This document shows, piece by piece, positions 8,312 to 16,422 of a stretch of 64,000 nt of DNA. The notes beneath the pieces were generated by a model that was not told the DNA's origin, searched no databases, and saw only the letters and a program-made list of their open reading frames with translations. Origin of the DNA: Flavobacteriales bacterium (GTDB taxonomy: Bacteria; Bacteroidota; Bacteroidia; Flavobacteriales_F; PHOS-HE28); assembly GCA_019912395.1 (NCBI GenBank), contig JAIOIH010000014.1:80800-144799 (forward strand), read 5' to 3'. The translations under genes were made by a program, and so were the position numbers. The number at the start of each line of letters is the position of its first letter. Position 1 is the stretch's first letter.

Positions 8312-9258
8312 ACACGCACACGGACAGCCTTTACCTGAGGCCCCTTACCGCACACGAGGCCGTGCGCATGGCCGGCGAGCACCTCAACGACCATCGCTAC
8401 CTGGCCGGAGGCACGGACCTGCTCGTGAACCGCTTCCAGGGGAACGATGCGACACCCTGCCTGATCGACCTCAGCGGGATCGAAGCCCTGCACCAAGTGA
8501 CGGTCACGGACCAGTGGCTACGCATCGGCGCGCTGGTCCGGCTGAACGACCTGATGACGGACCCCGCGGTCCATGCGGAGTTCCCCGGATTGCAGGTCGC
8601 AGCGCATGCCGTGGGATCGCCCATGATCCGCCGCACCGCCACGCTCGGTGGCAACCTGCTTTGCGAGAACCGCTGCTCCTTCTACAACCAGAGCGAATGG
8701 TGGCGTGATGCCGTGGGCCGCTGCCTGAAATGCGATGGCGATATCTGCATCGCCACCGGCGGGCGCAAGGCCTGCTTCTCCAAGCTATCCAGCGATACCG
8801 CCCCCATGCTGATCGCCTTGGACGCGCAATTGGAAGTGGCCGTGCCAGGGGACATGATCACCATGCCCGTGCGCGACCTCTACACCGGCGATGGCATGGC
8901 CCCATTCGCCCTGCCACCGGCAGCGCTCGTGCAAGCTGTAATGCTGCCATTGGGCCGTGGCTTCCGCACCGCCTTCCGCAAGTTGCGCCGACGCGAAGCC
9001 GTGGATTTCTCCTCCCTCACCACCGCCGTTTCCGTGGATGCCGCCGGCAAGGTGCGCATCGTGGTGGGTGCCGTGGATCCGGGGCCCGTGGTGGTGGAAG
9101 GCACCGCGGCGGACAACCGTGCGGACCTCATCCGTAAAGCGTTCAAGAAGGCCCGTGTGATCGACAACGACACCTTCCCCAGAACCTATCGGAAGGAAAT
9201 GATCACCGTATTCCTGGAACGCTGCTTTGCCGAGATCGACGCGACAACGAACAACTGA
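8308..9258 (+). CDS. hcrB: 4-hydroxybenzoyl-CoA reductase FAD/[4Fe-4S] subunit
   Basis: 316 residues, overlapping the end of hcrCA by ATGA. It has the FAD-binding fold of the xanthine-oxidase medium subunit (AGGTDLLVNR near 33-42, TLGGNLLC near 112-119). The telling feature is an inserted loop after Cys119 with Cys at 123, 139, 142, 147 and 156 and the motif CSFYNQSEWWR. In the Thauera aromatica enzyme the extra [4Fe-4S] cluster is held by Cys 122, 138, 146 and 155, so four of these align with an offset of one. Ordinary xanthine dehydrogenases lack this loop. It lets electrons flow from ferredoxin to substrate, the reverse of the usual direction. Confidence 0.9.
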   Translation: MNTHTDSLYLRPLTAHEAVRMAGEHLNDHRYLAGGTDLLVNRFQGNDATPCLIDLSGIEALHQVTVTDQWLRIGALVRLNDLMTDPAVHAEFPGLQVAAHAVGSPMIRRTATLGGNLLCENRCSFYNQSEWWRDAVGRCLKCDGDICIATGGRKACFSKLSSDTAPMLIALDAQLEVAVPGDMITMPVRDLYTGDGMAPFALPPAALVQAVMLPLGRGFRTAFRKLRRREAVDFSSLTTAVSVDAAGKVRIVVGAVDPGPVVVEGTAADNRADLIRKAFKKARVIDNDTFPRTYRKEMITVFLERCFAEIDATTNN

Positions 9259-9271
9259 TAAAAACACCACC

Positions 9272-9808
9272 ATGCACCAAGCCATCAACGCACTTTACGA
9301 AGAGCATATCATCATCATCCAGGCCGCCGGTATCGCCCGCGACGCACGGCGGCTCATCGATACCGAACCAGCCCGGTACGCCGATACGATGCGTTCCCTG
9401 CTGACCTTCTTCCGCGAATACGCCGACCAGTACCACCACCACAAGGAAGAGGAGGTCCTCTTCCCCGAGATGGCCCGGCAGAACGAGCTGCTCGCCGACG
9501 GGGTGTTGCAGGAAATGCTGGAGAACCACGCCGACTTCAGGGGAATGCTGGACGACATCGAGGGCCTGCTGCGCGAGGAGCGCTGGAGCGATGCCCAGGA
9601 TGCGGTGGAGCGCTATTGCGAATCCCTGCAGGACCACATCGCCGTGGAGAACGACGAGGTGTTCCACATGGCCGAAACGCTCCTGAACGAGGATGAACTG
9701 GACCGCGTCCGCTTCCGTTTTGAGGACGGCGACCGCGAGCGGGGCGATGCACGCAAAGCGGAACTCGCCGCCATGCTCGATACGTTGACGACCGCGGTGC
9801 AGTCCTAG
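9272..9808 (+). CDS. Hemerythrin-like di-iron protein
   Basis: 178 residues, all helical, starting at the ATG at 9272, 13 nt after hcrB. Di-iron ligands are visible as EEHII near the start, YHHHKEEEVLFP near 53 and LQDHIAVENDEVF near 120. Such proteins bind O2 or NO, or serve in iron delivery and Fe-S cluster protection. As the last gene of an operon for oxygen-sensitive Fe-S/Mo enzymes, an oxygen or NO scavenging role is plausible but inferred. A second, distinct hemerythrin lies at 19516-20220. Confidence 0.85.
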   Translation: MHQAINALYEEHIIIIQAAGIARDARRLIDTEPARYADTMRSLLTFFREYADQYHHHKEEEVLFPEMARQNELLADGVLQEMLENHADFRGMLDDIEGLLREERWSDAQDAVERYCESLQDHIAVENDEVFHMAETLLNEDELDRVRFRFEDGDRERGDARKAELAAMLDTLTTAVQS

Positions 9809-10394
9809 GCGGACGGTCCGGGGCAAGGAGGGCGGCGCGTCGTGTCCCTGAAGGCCATGATATGCGCTTCTCCCACCTTCACCCGGTGCTGCGGAAGCCG
9901 ATAAGTATTCCTCACCACGCTCCGATTGTATGATCTATGTCATATTTTCATTCCTGCCAATCCCTAACCTTGCGTTATGGAAAGTGGCTTCCTTCATCCC
10001 TCGAGATACGGCCATCCGTTGATCGGGATGCATGCGCCACATACGTGCAGGCCGCGCCGATCCCACAAGTGGATCCCGCTCTGTACACGGGCTGAAACCT
10101 GCTGCGGAGCAGAACGACCCCACTGCCAGGCATGACCCATCTCCTCCATCCGATCACCGTGGCCAAGGAGAGGATCGCAAGCGTGCTCTCCGTCCGTTTC
10201 ACCGTGATCACCGGCATTCCTCTCCAGAGCCGAATGTGGAGCCCGACTTGTGCAGCAACAACACGGCGGCCAACACCGGGGCCGGTGCCGATCTGGGCAT
10301 GGTCCCTTATCGCATCACACCCCCGGGCCGGCGAGGTTCATGCATTCAATGTCACCACCATGCGCACCGAACAACTCCCCAACCGCTTCACCCC
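9809..10394 (+). other. Long gap before narK: promoter plus about 400-nt leader
   Basis: No convincing gene. The Crp/Fnr-type site and -7 element (9929-9972) predict transcription from about 9978, leaving a leader of roughly 415 nt before the narK ATG. Two frames are open inside it: an ATG at 9977 (about 52 codons), and one at 10132 ending in the ATGA that overlaps the narK start (88 codons, starting MTHLLHPITVAKERI). Neither resembles a known protein, and both are proline- and arginine-rich as expected for shadow frames. The leader could hold an RNA regulator or the remains of a gene. Confidence 0.5.
9929..9972 (+). promoter_or_regulatory. Crp/Fnr-type site and -7 element, proposed narK promoter
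   Basis: TGAT-CTAT-GTCA at 9931-9942, extended to TATGA/TCATA arms at 9929-9944. A -7-like TAACCTTG follows at 9965-9972 (one mismatch to TAnnTTTG). Centre-to-G distance is 35.5 nt, identical to the norC and nos promoters and consistent with activation from -41.5. Confidence 0.65.
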
Positions 10395-11900
10395 ATGAAC
10401 CAAGCCACCGGAAGATCCAATCTTATGCTCCTGCTGAGCACGCTTGCCTTTACCATCTCCTTTGCCGCATGGATGGTCAACGGCGTGCTGGTCACCTACC
10501 TGACGAACAACGGCATCTTCAACTGGACCCCGGTGCAGACCGGCTGGCTCCTCGGGGTACCGGTGCTGATCGGTTCCGTGTTCCGCTTGCCCGTGGGGAT
10601 ACTCACGGACAAGTTCGGCGGTAAATGGCTGATGATCGCCGTGCTCCTGCTGAGCGCCCTGCCGATGTATTTCCTGTCATGGGCCAATAGCTATGGCGCT
10701 TTTCTGTTGTTGAGCTTCGCTTTCGGCATCTCCGGAAGTTCATTCGCTGCGGGCGTGGCATACGTATCGCTCTGGTACCCCAAGGAAAAGCAGGGCACCG
10801 CGCTCGGCATATTCGGTGCAGGTAACGCCGGTGCGGCATTGACCACCTTGTTCGCCCCAAGTATCCTCACGTGGCTGACGGACGGCAACACGGTATTGGA
10901 GGGTTGGCGGGACCTTCCGAAACTGTACGCGGCACTTTTGGTCCTCATGGCGGTCATCATTCTGCTTTTTGCCAAGAACAAAACGCCCGGCATGGTGAAA
11001 TCCCTTGGTCAGCGGCTACTGCCATTGAAGGAGCTCCGGGTATGGCGCTTCGGCCTGTATTACTTCTTCGTTTTCGGCAGCTTCGTGGCGCTTTCGCAAT
11101 GGCTCATCCCGTATTACGTCAACGTCTATTCGCTCTCGATCGTCAGTGCGGGGATGATGACCACGGCGTTCAACTTACCGGCAGGCCTGTTGCGCATTGT
11201 GGGCGGCGTACTTTCCGATAAGGTGGGTGCGCGCATCGTGCTCTACTGGGTCTTCGGTGTCTCGCTCGTCGGCCTGCTTTTCCTGCTGCCCCCGCGCGTG
11301 GAGCTCCAAACTCCCGGACAGGGGATCATGGCTGCCAAGTCAGGGATCGTGGAGACCATCACCACCACCGAGATCATCATTGCCAATGAGACGGACCCGG
11401 CGGACAAGACCACATACACCCTGCTCGCCGCCGAACAGGCGGACATCCGGTTCGGCATTCACCACGATACTGAAGGATTCCAACCGATGCCCTCCACTGC
11501 CGAATGGCAGAAGCCGCAAGTACGCGTGGGCGATCGCGTGAGCAAGGGAGACCTGTTGGCCAAAGGCACCACACACATCTATTTCCAGGCGAACAAATGG
11601 ATCTTCTCGGTGCTGGTGTTCCTGATCGGGGCCATGATGGGTCTCGGGGGCGCCGCGGTCTTCAAGCATATTTCAACCTACTACCCCGATGAGGTGGGGA
11701 CGGTGGGTGGCATCGTGGGCGTGCTGGGCGGTCTCGGCGGTTTCTTTGGTCCGATCCTTTTCGGTTATCTGCTGAAAGCAACCGGGGTTTGGACCAGTTG
11801 CTGGGCCCTGCTCTTTGTCATTGCCTTGGTCGCTCTTATCTGGATGCGCTTTGCCATCAAGGATTCCATGCGGATCCCATCGCCACCCGGCCCGAAATAG
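10395..11900 (+). CDS. narK: Nitrate/nitrite transporter of the NarK family with a soluble insertion
   Basis: 501 residues starting MNQATGRSN. Major-facilitator helices span the protein. The nitrate-signature region is visible at about 117-150 (SLWYPKEKQGTALGIFGAG), with a second half-motif near 415-445 (GGAAVFKHIS, VGGIVGVLGGLGGFFGP). Residues about 300-400 form a non-membrane insertion between two helices of the second half, including VRVGDRVSKGDLLAKG, which looks like the turn of a biotinyl/lipoyl or HlyD barrel. The protein should import nitrate or exchange nitrate and nitrite across the inner membrane. It is preceded by a proposed anaerobic promoter. No nitrate reductase is encoded in the window. 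Confidence 0.85.
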   Translation: MNQATGRSNLMLLLSTLAFTISFAAWMVNGVLVTYLTNNGIFNWTPVQTGWLLGVPVLIGSVFRLPVGILTDKFGGKWLMIAVLLLSALPMYFLSWANSYGAFLLLSFAFGISGSSFAAGVAYVSLWYPKEKQGTALGIFGAGNAGAALTTLFAPSILTWLTDGNTVLEGWRDLPKLYAALLVLMAVIILLFAKNKTPGMVKSLGQRLLPLKELRVWRFGLYYFFVFGSFVALSQWLIPYYVNVYSLSIVSAGMMTTAFNLPAGLLRIVGGVLSDKVGARIVLYWVFGVSLVGLLFLLPPRVELQTPGQGIMAAKSGIVETITTTEIIIANETDPADKTTYTLLAAEQADIRFGIHHDTEGFQPMPSTAEWQKPQVRVGDRVSKGDLLAKGTTHIYFQANKWIFSVLVFLIGAMMGLGGAAVFKHISTYYPDEVGTVGGIVGVLGGLGGFFGPILFGYLLKATGVWTSCWALLFVIALVALIWMRFAIKDSMRIPSPPGPK

Positions 11901-12047
11901 AACGCGGCCAGCGCATACATCCATGAACAGGACCATGAGCCGCGCCAAGGAACCCTGTGCCAAGAACAGAGTCCCTTTATTTGTGTCCCGGATGCTTCGG
12001 ATCCCTTCATCGTCCTGATGATCACGGTCCGTCCCACTGGGTGACCC

Positions 12048-13097
12048 ATGAAAAGACTCCTCATCGAAGCGGTCCGTGACCTGTCCCCGGCGTACTTCGC
12101 CATGGTGATGGCCACCGGCATCGTGTCCAGTGCCTCCTTCTTTCTGGACCTGCAATGGATCGCCTATCCCCTGTTCGCGGTCAATATCTTTTTCTATGTG
12201 GTGCTCTGTGCGCTTGCGATCCTGAGGTTGCTGTTCTTCCTCCCCAGGGTGATGGATGACCTGTTCGACCACGTCCGGGGTATGGGCTTCTTCACCGCTC
12301 CCACCGCAACCGCCGTGCTCGGCACCCAGTTCATCCTCTTGGAGAACATGCACGGAATAGCGATGGTCCTTTGGTTCGTATCCGTGTTGCTGTGGACGGT
12401 GATCACGTTCACGGTCTTCACGAATCTCACGATCAAGGCTGAAAAGCCCTCGTTCTCCGAGGGGATCAATGGGGCTTGGCTCTTGTCGGTGGTCTCCACG
12501 CAAAGCTTGGCGGTCCTCAGCGCCAAGCTGTCCATGCATTACATCGACTACAAGCTGATATTGAACTTCTTCAGCTTCTCCATGTGGCTGTGGGGCGGCA
12601 TGCTCTACATCTGGATGATCTCCCTCATCTTCTATCGGTACACGTTCTTCAAATTCGCACCCAGCGACCTGACCCCGCCCTATTGGATCAATATGGGCGC
12701 CATGGCCATTTCCACCTTGGCCGGGTCGCTGCTTATCCTCAACACCCCCCACGCGCCGTTCCTGCTTTCCACCCTCCCCTTCCTCAAGGGGTTCACCATC
12801 TTCTACTGGGTTACCGGCACGTGGTGGATCCCGATGCTCTTCATTCTGGCCGCATGGCGACACGGCTACAAACGCTTCCCGCTAACGTACGACCCGCTGT
12901 ACTGGGGTGCCGTTTTCCCCTTGGGCATGTACACGGCCGCCACGTTCGAGATGGCGAAGGCCATGGACCTGGAATTCCTGCTCCCCATCCCCCGGTTCTT
13001 CATCTATGTGGCATTGGCCGCCTGGGCCGCAACATTCTACGGATTCACCCGCTCCTTGATCAACTTTGTTCGGAGGAAGGATCCTGCTACCCTTTGA
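12048..13097 (+). CDS. TDT/SLAC1 family transporter (TehA-like)
   Basis: 349 residues with about ten hydrophobic helices. The opening DLSPAYFAMVMATGIVS is typical of the tellurite-resistance/dicarboxylate transporter (TDT) and SLAC1 anion-channel superfamily. The family includes TehA, Mae1 and plant anion channels that pass nitrate or chloride; the substrate here is not evident. It follows narK by about 150 nt, and the neighbourhood handles nitrogen oxides and aromatic acids, so an anion (nitrite, nitrate or a carboxylate) is a fair guess. A TTTATTTG element at 11976-11983 could be its own -7. Confidence 0.75.
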   Translation: MKRLLIEAVRDLSPAYFAMVMATGIVSSASFFLDLQWIAYPLFAVNIFFYVVLCALAILRLLFFLPRVMDDLFDHVRGMGFFTAPTATAVLGTQFILLENMHGIAMVLWFVSVLLWTVITFTVFTNLTIKAEKPSFSEGINGAWLLSVVSTQSLAVLSAKLSMHYIDYKLILNFFSFSMWLWGGMLYIWMISLIFYRYTFFKFAPSDLTPPYWINMGAMAISTLAGSLLILNTPHAPFLLSTLPFLKGFTIFYWVTGTWWIPMLFILAAWRHGYKRFPLTYDPLYWGAVFPLGMYTAATFEMAKAMDLEFLLPIPRFFIYVALAAWAATFYGFTRSLINFVRRKDPATL

Positions 13098-13165
13098 CCA
13101 TCGGGAATGGATGAACGCATCGGTACCGACCGCCCTACTTGAAACCCAACGAACACGCACGCACC

Positions 13166-13516
13166 ATGGCCAACACGAACGACAACACCGGAACACCGGC
13201 AGCCTTCAAGCAATTCAACACCCGCTTCCCGCAGATCGCGGAACGATACGAGGCCTTGGGCAATGCGGTACATGACCATGGCCCTTTGAACGATCGTGAA
13301 CGGGCCTTGGTGAAGCTGGCCATTTCCGGTACCGCCGGACTGGGCAGCGCGTTCAAAACGCACATCCGGAAGGGCCGCGAGGCGGGCATCACGCGCGCCG
13401 AAATGGAACACGTGGCCCTGCTGTTCCTGCCCACCATCGGCCTGCCTGCGATGATTCGTGCCATGCGATTGATCGAACGCATGTACACACCGATCGATGC
13501 GGGAGCCAAACCCTGA
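13166..13516 (+). CDS. Carboxymuconolactone-decarboxylase-like protein without the redox cysteines
   Basis: 116 residues from the ATG at 13166. The core RERALVKLAISGTAGLGSAF followed by KTHIRKGREAG matches the CMD/AhpD helix pair, but the CxxC or E-x-x-C motif usual in the AhpD-like group is replaced by GLGSAFKTHIRK, leaving only the His. Without cysteines a peroxidase role is unlikely; a decarboxylase-like or structural role is possible. It lies between a transporter and an outer-membrane porin on the same strand. Confidence 0.7.
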   Translation: MANTNDNTGTPAAFKQFNTRFPQIAERYEALGNAVHDHGPLNDRERALVKLAISGTAGLGSAFKTHIRKGREAGITRAEMEHVALLFLPTIGLPAMIRAMRLIERMYTPIDAGAKP

Positions 13517-13541
13517 TGCGACGACCGGGATCCATCCACCG

Positions 13542-14867
13542 ATGAAGTTGGAACGCTCACTGCTGCATGCCGCGATGATCACCCTGTGCATCATGGCCGC
13601 TCCTCCTTCCCAAGCCCAATTCAGCATTGGCGGGCAGATCCTGCAGCGCAGTGAATTCCGCAACGGTTACGGCAAGCTGATCGACACCGTTCAGGACCCG
13701 GCGGCCTTCATCGGACATCGCGCCAGACTGCAGGTGACCTACACGCATGAGCAGGTGCGCTTCTTCGTGAGCGCGCAGGACGTGCGCACGTGGGGGAATA
13801 CGCCCCAGATCAATGCCACGGACGGGCTGCTGTCCGTTCACGAAGCCTGGGGCGAGATCCAATTGGATTCGAGCTGGGTGCTGAAACTCGGCAGGCAGGA
13901 ACTCAACTACGACAACAGCCGCTTCCTGGGGAACTTGGACTGGGCACTTCAGGCCCGATCGCATGACCTCGCTCTGGTGAAGTATGAGAAGAAGAAGTTC
14001 AAATTGCACCTGGGCGTGGCCTACAACGCCGATCGCGAATCGCTGGTGAACGAACGCTACACGACCTCCCCACAGTACAAGGCCGCACAGATGGTGTGGG
14101 CTGAACACAAGTGGGAACACCTTACCGTGAGCGCCTTGTTCTGGAACAACGGGCTGCAATGGGTGAAACTGGACAGCTTGGGCGCAGTGAAGGAGCAGGG
14201 TATCCGTTACACGCAGACCTTCGGCCTTCCGACCGTGCGTTATGAACGCGGCGGACTGACCCTTTCCGGGTTCTATTATCATCAGATCGGCGAAGATGTG
14301 AGCAAGCGGACCGTGGAGGCCTATGATGCAAATGTGCAGGCCTCCTACAAATTCGAGCTGAACAAGGAGAAAGGGAGGGCCTTGCGCACCACCCTGGGAG
14401 TTGAGCTGCTTTCCGGAACGGCGCAGGATGCCACGGACAACGTGAACCGCTCCTACAACCCGATGTACGGCACCAACCATGCCTTCAACGGCTACATGGA
14501 CCACTTCTACGTCGGTGGCCGCTTCGGAAACTCCGTGGGCCTGAACGACATCTTCCTCCGCGTGCGCTACGACCTGAACAAGCGCACCTTCCTCTCGCTC
14601 AATGCGCACGAGTTGCAGGCCGCGTCGGACATCATCAGGAACGGTGAGAAGATGGACCGTAGGCTTGGCAACGAGATCGACCTTACCGTAGGGCATTTGC
14701 TCAACGAGGTGGTCTCGTTCCAGTTCGGCTATTCCCAGCTGTTCCAGACCGAGAGCCTCGAGCGCGTGGAGGCGGTGACCGCACCGGCAGCACTGCAGAA
14801 CTGGGCCTACATTGCCATCCTCTATCGACCCGGAATGAAGAACCGGTTCTCCGGTGTCCAGTTCTGA
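13542..14867 (+). CDS. Outer-membrane beta-barrel porin, alginate-export-like family
   Basis: 441 residues from the ATG at 13542 (MKLERSLLH), with a Sec signal peptide ending near PPSQAQ. The mature protein has alternating aromatic strands (RARLQVTYTHEQVRFFVSA, WVLKLGRQELNYDNSR, AYIAILYRPGMK) as in the alginate_exp porin family. Members form anion-selective or substrate-specific pores in the outer membrane. Upstream neighbours are transporters for anions, so uptake of nitrate, nitrite or aromatic acids is possible. Family assignment rests on the strand pattern and the GRQELNYDNSRFLG motif. Confidence 0.75.
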   Translation: MKLERSLLHAAMITLCIMAAPPSQAQFSIGGQILQRSEFRNGYGKLIDTVQDPAAFIGHRARLQVTYTHEQVRFFVSAQDVRTWGNTPQINATDGLLSVHEAWGEIQLDSSWVLKLGRQELNYDNSRFLGNLDWALQARSHDLALVKYEKKKFKLHLGVAYNADRESLVNERYTTSPQYKAAQMVWAEHKWEHLTVSALFWNNGLQWVKLDSLGAVKEQGIRYTQTFGLPTVRYERGGLTLSGFYYHQIGEDVSKRTVEAYDANVQASYKFELNKEKGRALRTTLGVELLSGTAQDATDNVNRSYNPMYGTNHAFNGYMDHFYVGGRFGNSVGLNDIFLRVRYDLNKRTFLSLNAHELQAASDIIRNGEKMDRRLGNEIDLTVGHLLNEVVSFQFGYSQLFQTESLERVEAVTAPAALQNWAYIAILYRPGMKNRFSGVQF

Positions 14868-14905
14868 TCGTTGATCCCTGCACATACCCTGATCACCCGA
14901 AAGCC

Positions 14906-16255
14906 ATGAAACGAGCGCTCAGTGCGGCCCTGATCCCTGCCCTTTTCGCTCCGCTGTTCGTTGCCGGGCAGACCATCACTTCCGTGTCCAACGGACTGTT
15001 CTACTTCCCCACCACGTGGGACTGCCTCTGCATCCCCGCACCGCAGAGCGGCCAGAACGTGGTGATCGACCATCTGGTGACCTTGAACAACGCCATCGGC
15101 GTGTACGGCGGCACGCTCACCATACACGGCCAGGGAGCGCTGTTGCAGGACGGTACGCCCCGCCAACTCCACGTCAATAACGGCGGCAGCGTGGTGAACC
15201 AAGGCACATTCACAGTGGACCAAGCATGGGTCCAGAACGGGTCCATCAACAATACCGGAACGGCCACCATCCACACCTTCCTGAATGAACAAACGCTCAC
15301 CAACGCGGGCCTCATCCTCGGGGTGGACAGTTTCCTGAACAACGGGGCGATCACCAACGGCACCGCAGCGATCATTGAGGTCGGAACCTTCCAGAACAAC
15401 GACCAATTGCACAACCTTGGAACCATCCAGCACGTGGACAGCCTCTTCAACACCGGATGGTTGCACAACGATGCCGATGCCATGCTCCAAGTGGACAGCC
15501 TGTTGAACACCGGTACCCTGATCAACGATGGGACCATGCAGCTCATATCGATGATGAACGCGGGCGGGCAGACCAATGGCGGCACCATCAACGCGAACGA
15601 CCTGCTGAACACCGGCACGTTCGAGAACCATGGCAGCATGCTGTGCGGCGGATCACTGGCCAACATGGGCAACATGACCAACCACCCGGACGCCGAGATG
15701 CAGATCGAGGCGAGTTTCCTGAACGCCGACCAGGACCCTCCGGTGCCCTTCGGGCAGGCCCTGTTCACCAACAACGGATCGGTGCAGGTGGACCACAGTT
15801 GGTACAACTTCGCCCACATCGCGGGGGATGCGCCAGGATCGTTCGTGGTGCAGGACTCCACCGTGAACGCCGGTGCCCTGACCGGCACCTTCGACCTGTG
15901 CGACCTGAGCCCCCAAACGACCGTTCCTCCGATCATCGACCTCAACATCGGCACGGTGGAACCCGGGATCACGTACTGCACCATACCCAGTGGGATCGGT
16001 GCCACGCAACGATCCGAGCCGTTGCTCCGGTTCGATCCCACGACGCGGATATTGATCTTGGAACGGCCGCAGCAGACCTGGCGGAACGCACGCGTACGGG
16101 TACATGATGCTCTGGCACGTATGGTGCGCGACCTGTCTATCCAAGGCACCACCAGTATCCAACTGGACCTGTCCACGTTGCGAGCCGGAACCTACTTGGT
16201 GACCGTGACGAGCCACGGAGGCACACCGTGGACCACGCGTTTGGTGCTGCCCTGA
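14906..16255 (+). CDS. Secreted repeat protein with C-terminal sorting domain
   Basis: 449 residues with a signal peptide (ALIPALFAPLFVAGQ). Residues about 45-330 hold degenerate repeats of around 20 residues built on N-x-G and L-x-N-x-G turns (FLNNGAITNG, FNTGWLHND, LLNTGTLINDGT, LLNTGTFENHGS), suggesting a beta-helix. The last 80 residues (ARVRVHDALARMVRDL, LRAGTYLVTVTS) look like a Bacteroidota type IX secretion sorting domain. It is probably a cell-surface protein of unknown role. Confidence 0.7.
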   Translation: MKRALSAALIPALFAPLFVAGQTITSVSNGLFYFPTTWDCLCIPAPQSGQNVVIDHLVTLNNAIGVYGGTLTIHGQGALLQDGTPRQLHVNNGGSVVNQGTFTVDQAWVQNGSINNTGTATIHTFLNEQTLTNAGLILGVDSFLNNGAITNGTAAIIEVGTFQNNDQLHNLGTIQHVDSLFNTGWLHNDADAMLQVDSLLNTGTLINDGTMQLISMMNAGGQTNGGTINANDLLNTGTFENHGSMLCGGSLANMGNMTNHPDAEMQIEASFLNADQDPPVPFGQALFTNNGSVQVDHSWYNFAHIAGDAPGSFVVQDSTVNAGALTGTFDLCDLSPQTTVPPIIDLNIGTVEPGITYCTIPSGIGATQRSEPLLRFDPTTRILILERPQQTWRNARVRVHDALARMVRDLSIQGTTSIQLDLSTLRAGTYLVTVTSHGGTPWTTRLVLP

Positions 16256-16341
16256 AGCCCTGCGGATCACGGATACCGGACAGCGGCACGTTCATGGTGC
16301 GTCCGATGCCCCATGGGAAAAGCACACGGCCATCCCATTTG

Positions 16342-16385
16342 ATGATATAAATCATATCTCACCTGCTCGCGCTGTTCATTCTTTG
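16342..16385 (+). promoter_or_regulatory. Crp/Fnr-type site upstream of TonB receptor operon
   Basis: ATGAT-ATAA-ATCAT, core TGAT-N4-ATCA at 16343-16354, in an AT-rich island. A -7-like ATTCTTTG lies at 16378-16385; the centre-to-G distance is 36.5 nt. It precedes the GTG-started receptor gene by about 70 nt. Confidence 0.65.
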
Positions 16386-16422
16386 CGATATGCTCCGTTG
16401 AACATATCGCATCCACCACCAC

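Noticed and set aside
10032-10394. An upstream extension of narK by 121 codons
   Set aside because: It is rich in Arg, Pro, His and Gly with no family match; NarK homology begins right after the ATG at 10395.
12013-12023. TGATGATCA as a regulatory site before the TDT transporter
   Set aside because: The half-sites are not separated by four bases, and no -7 element lies at the regulon distance.
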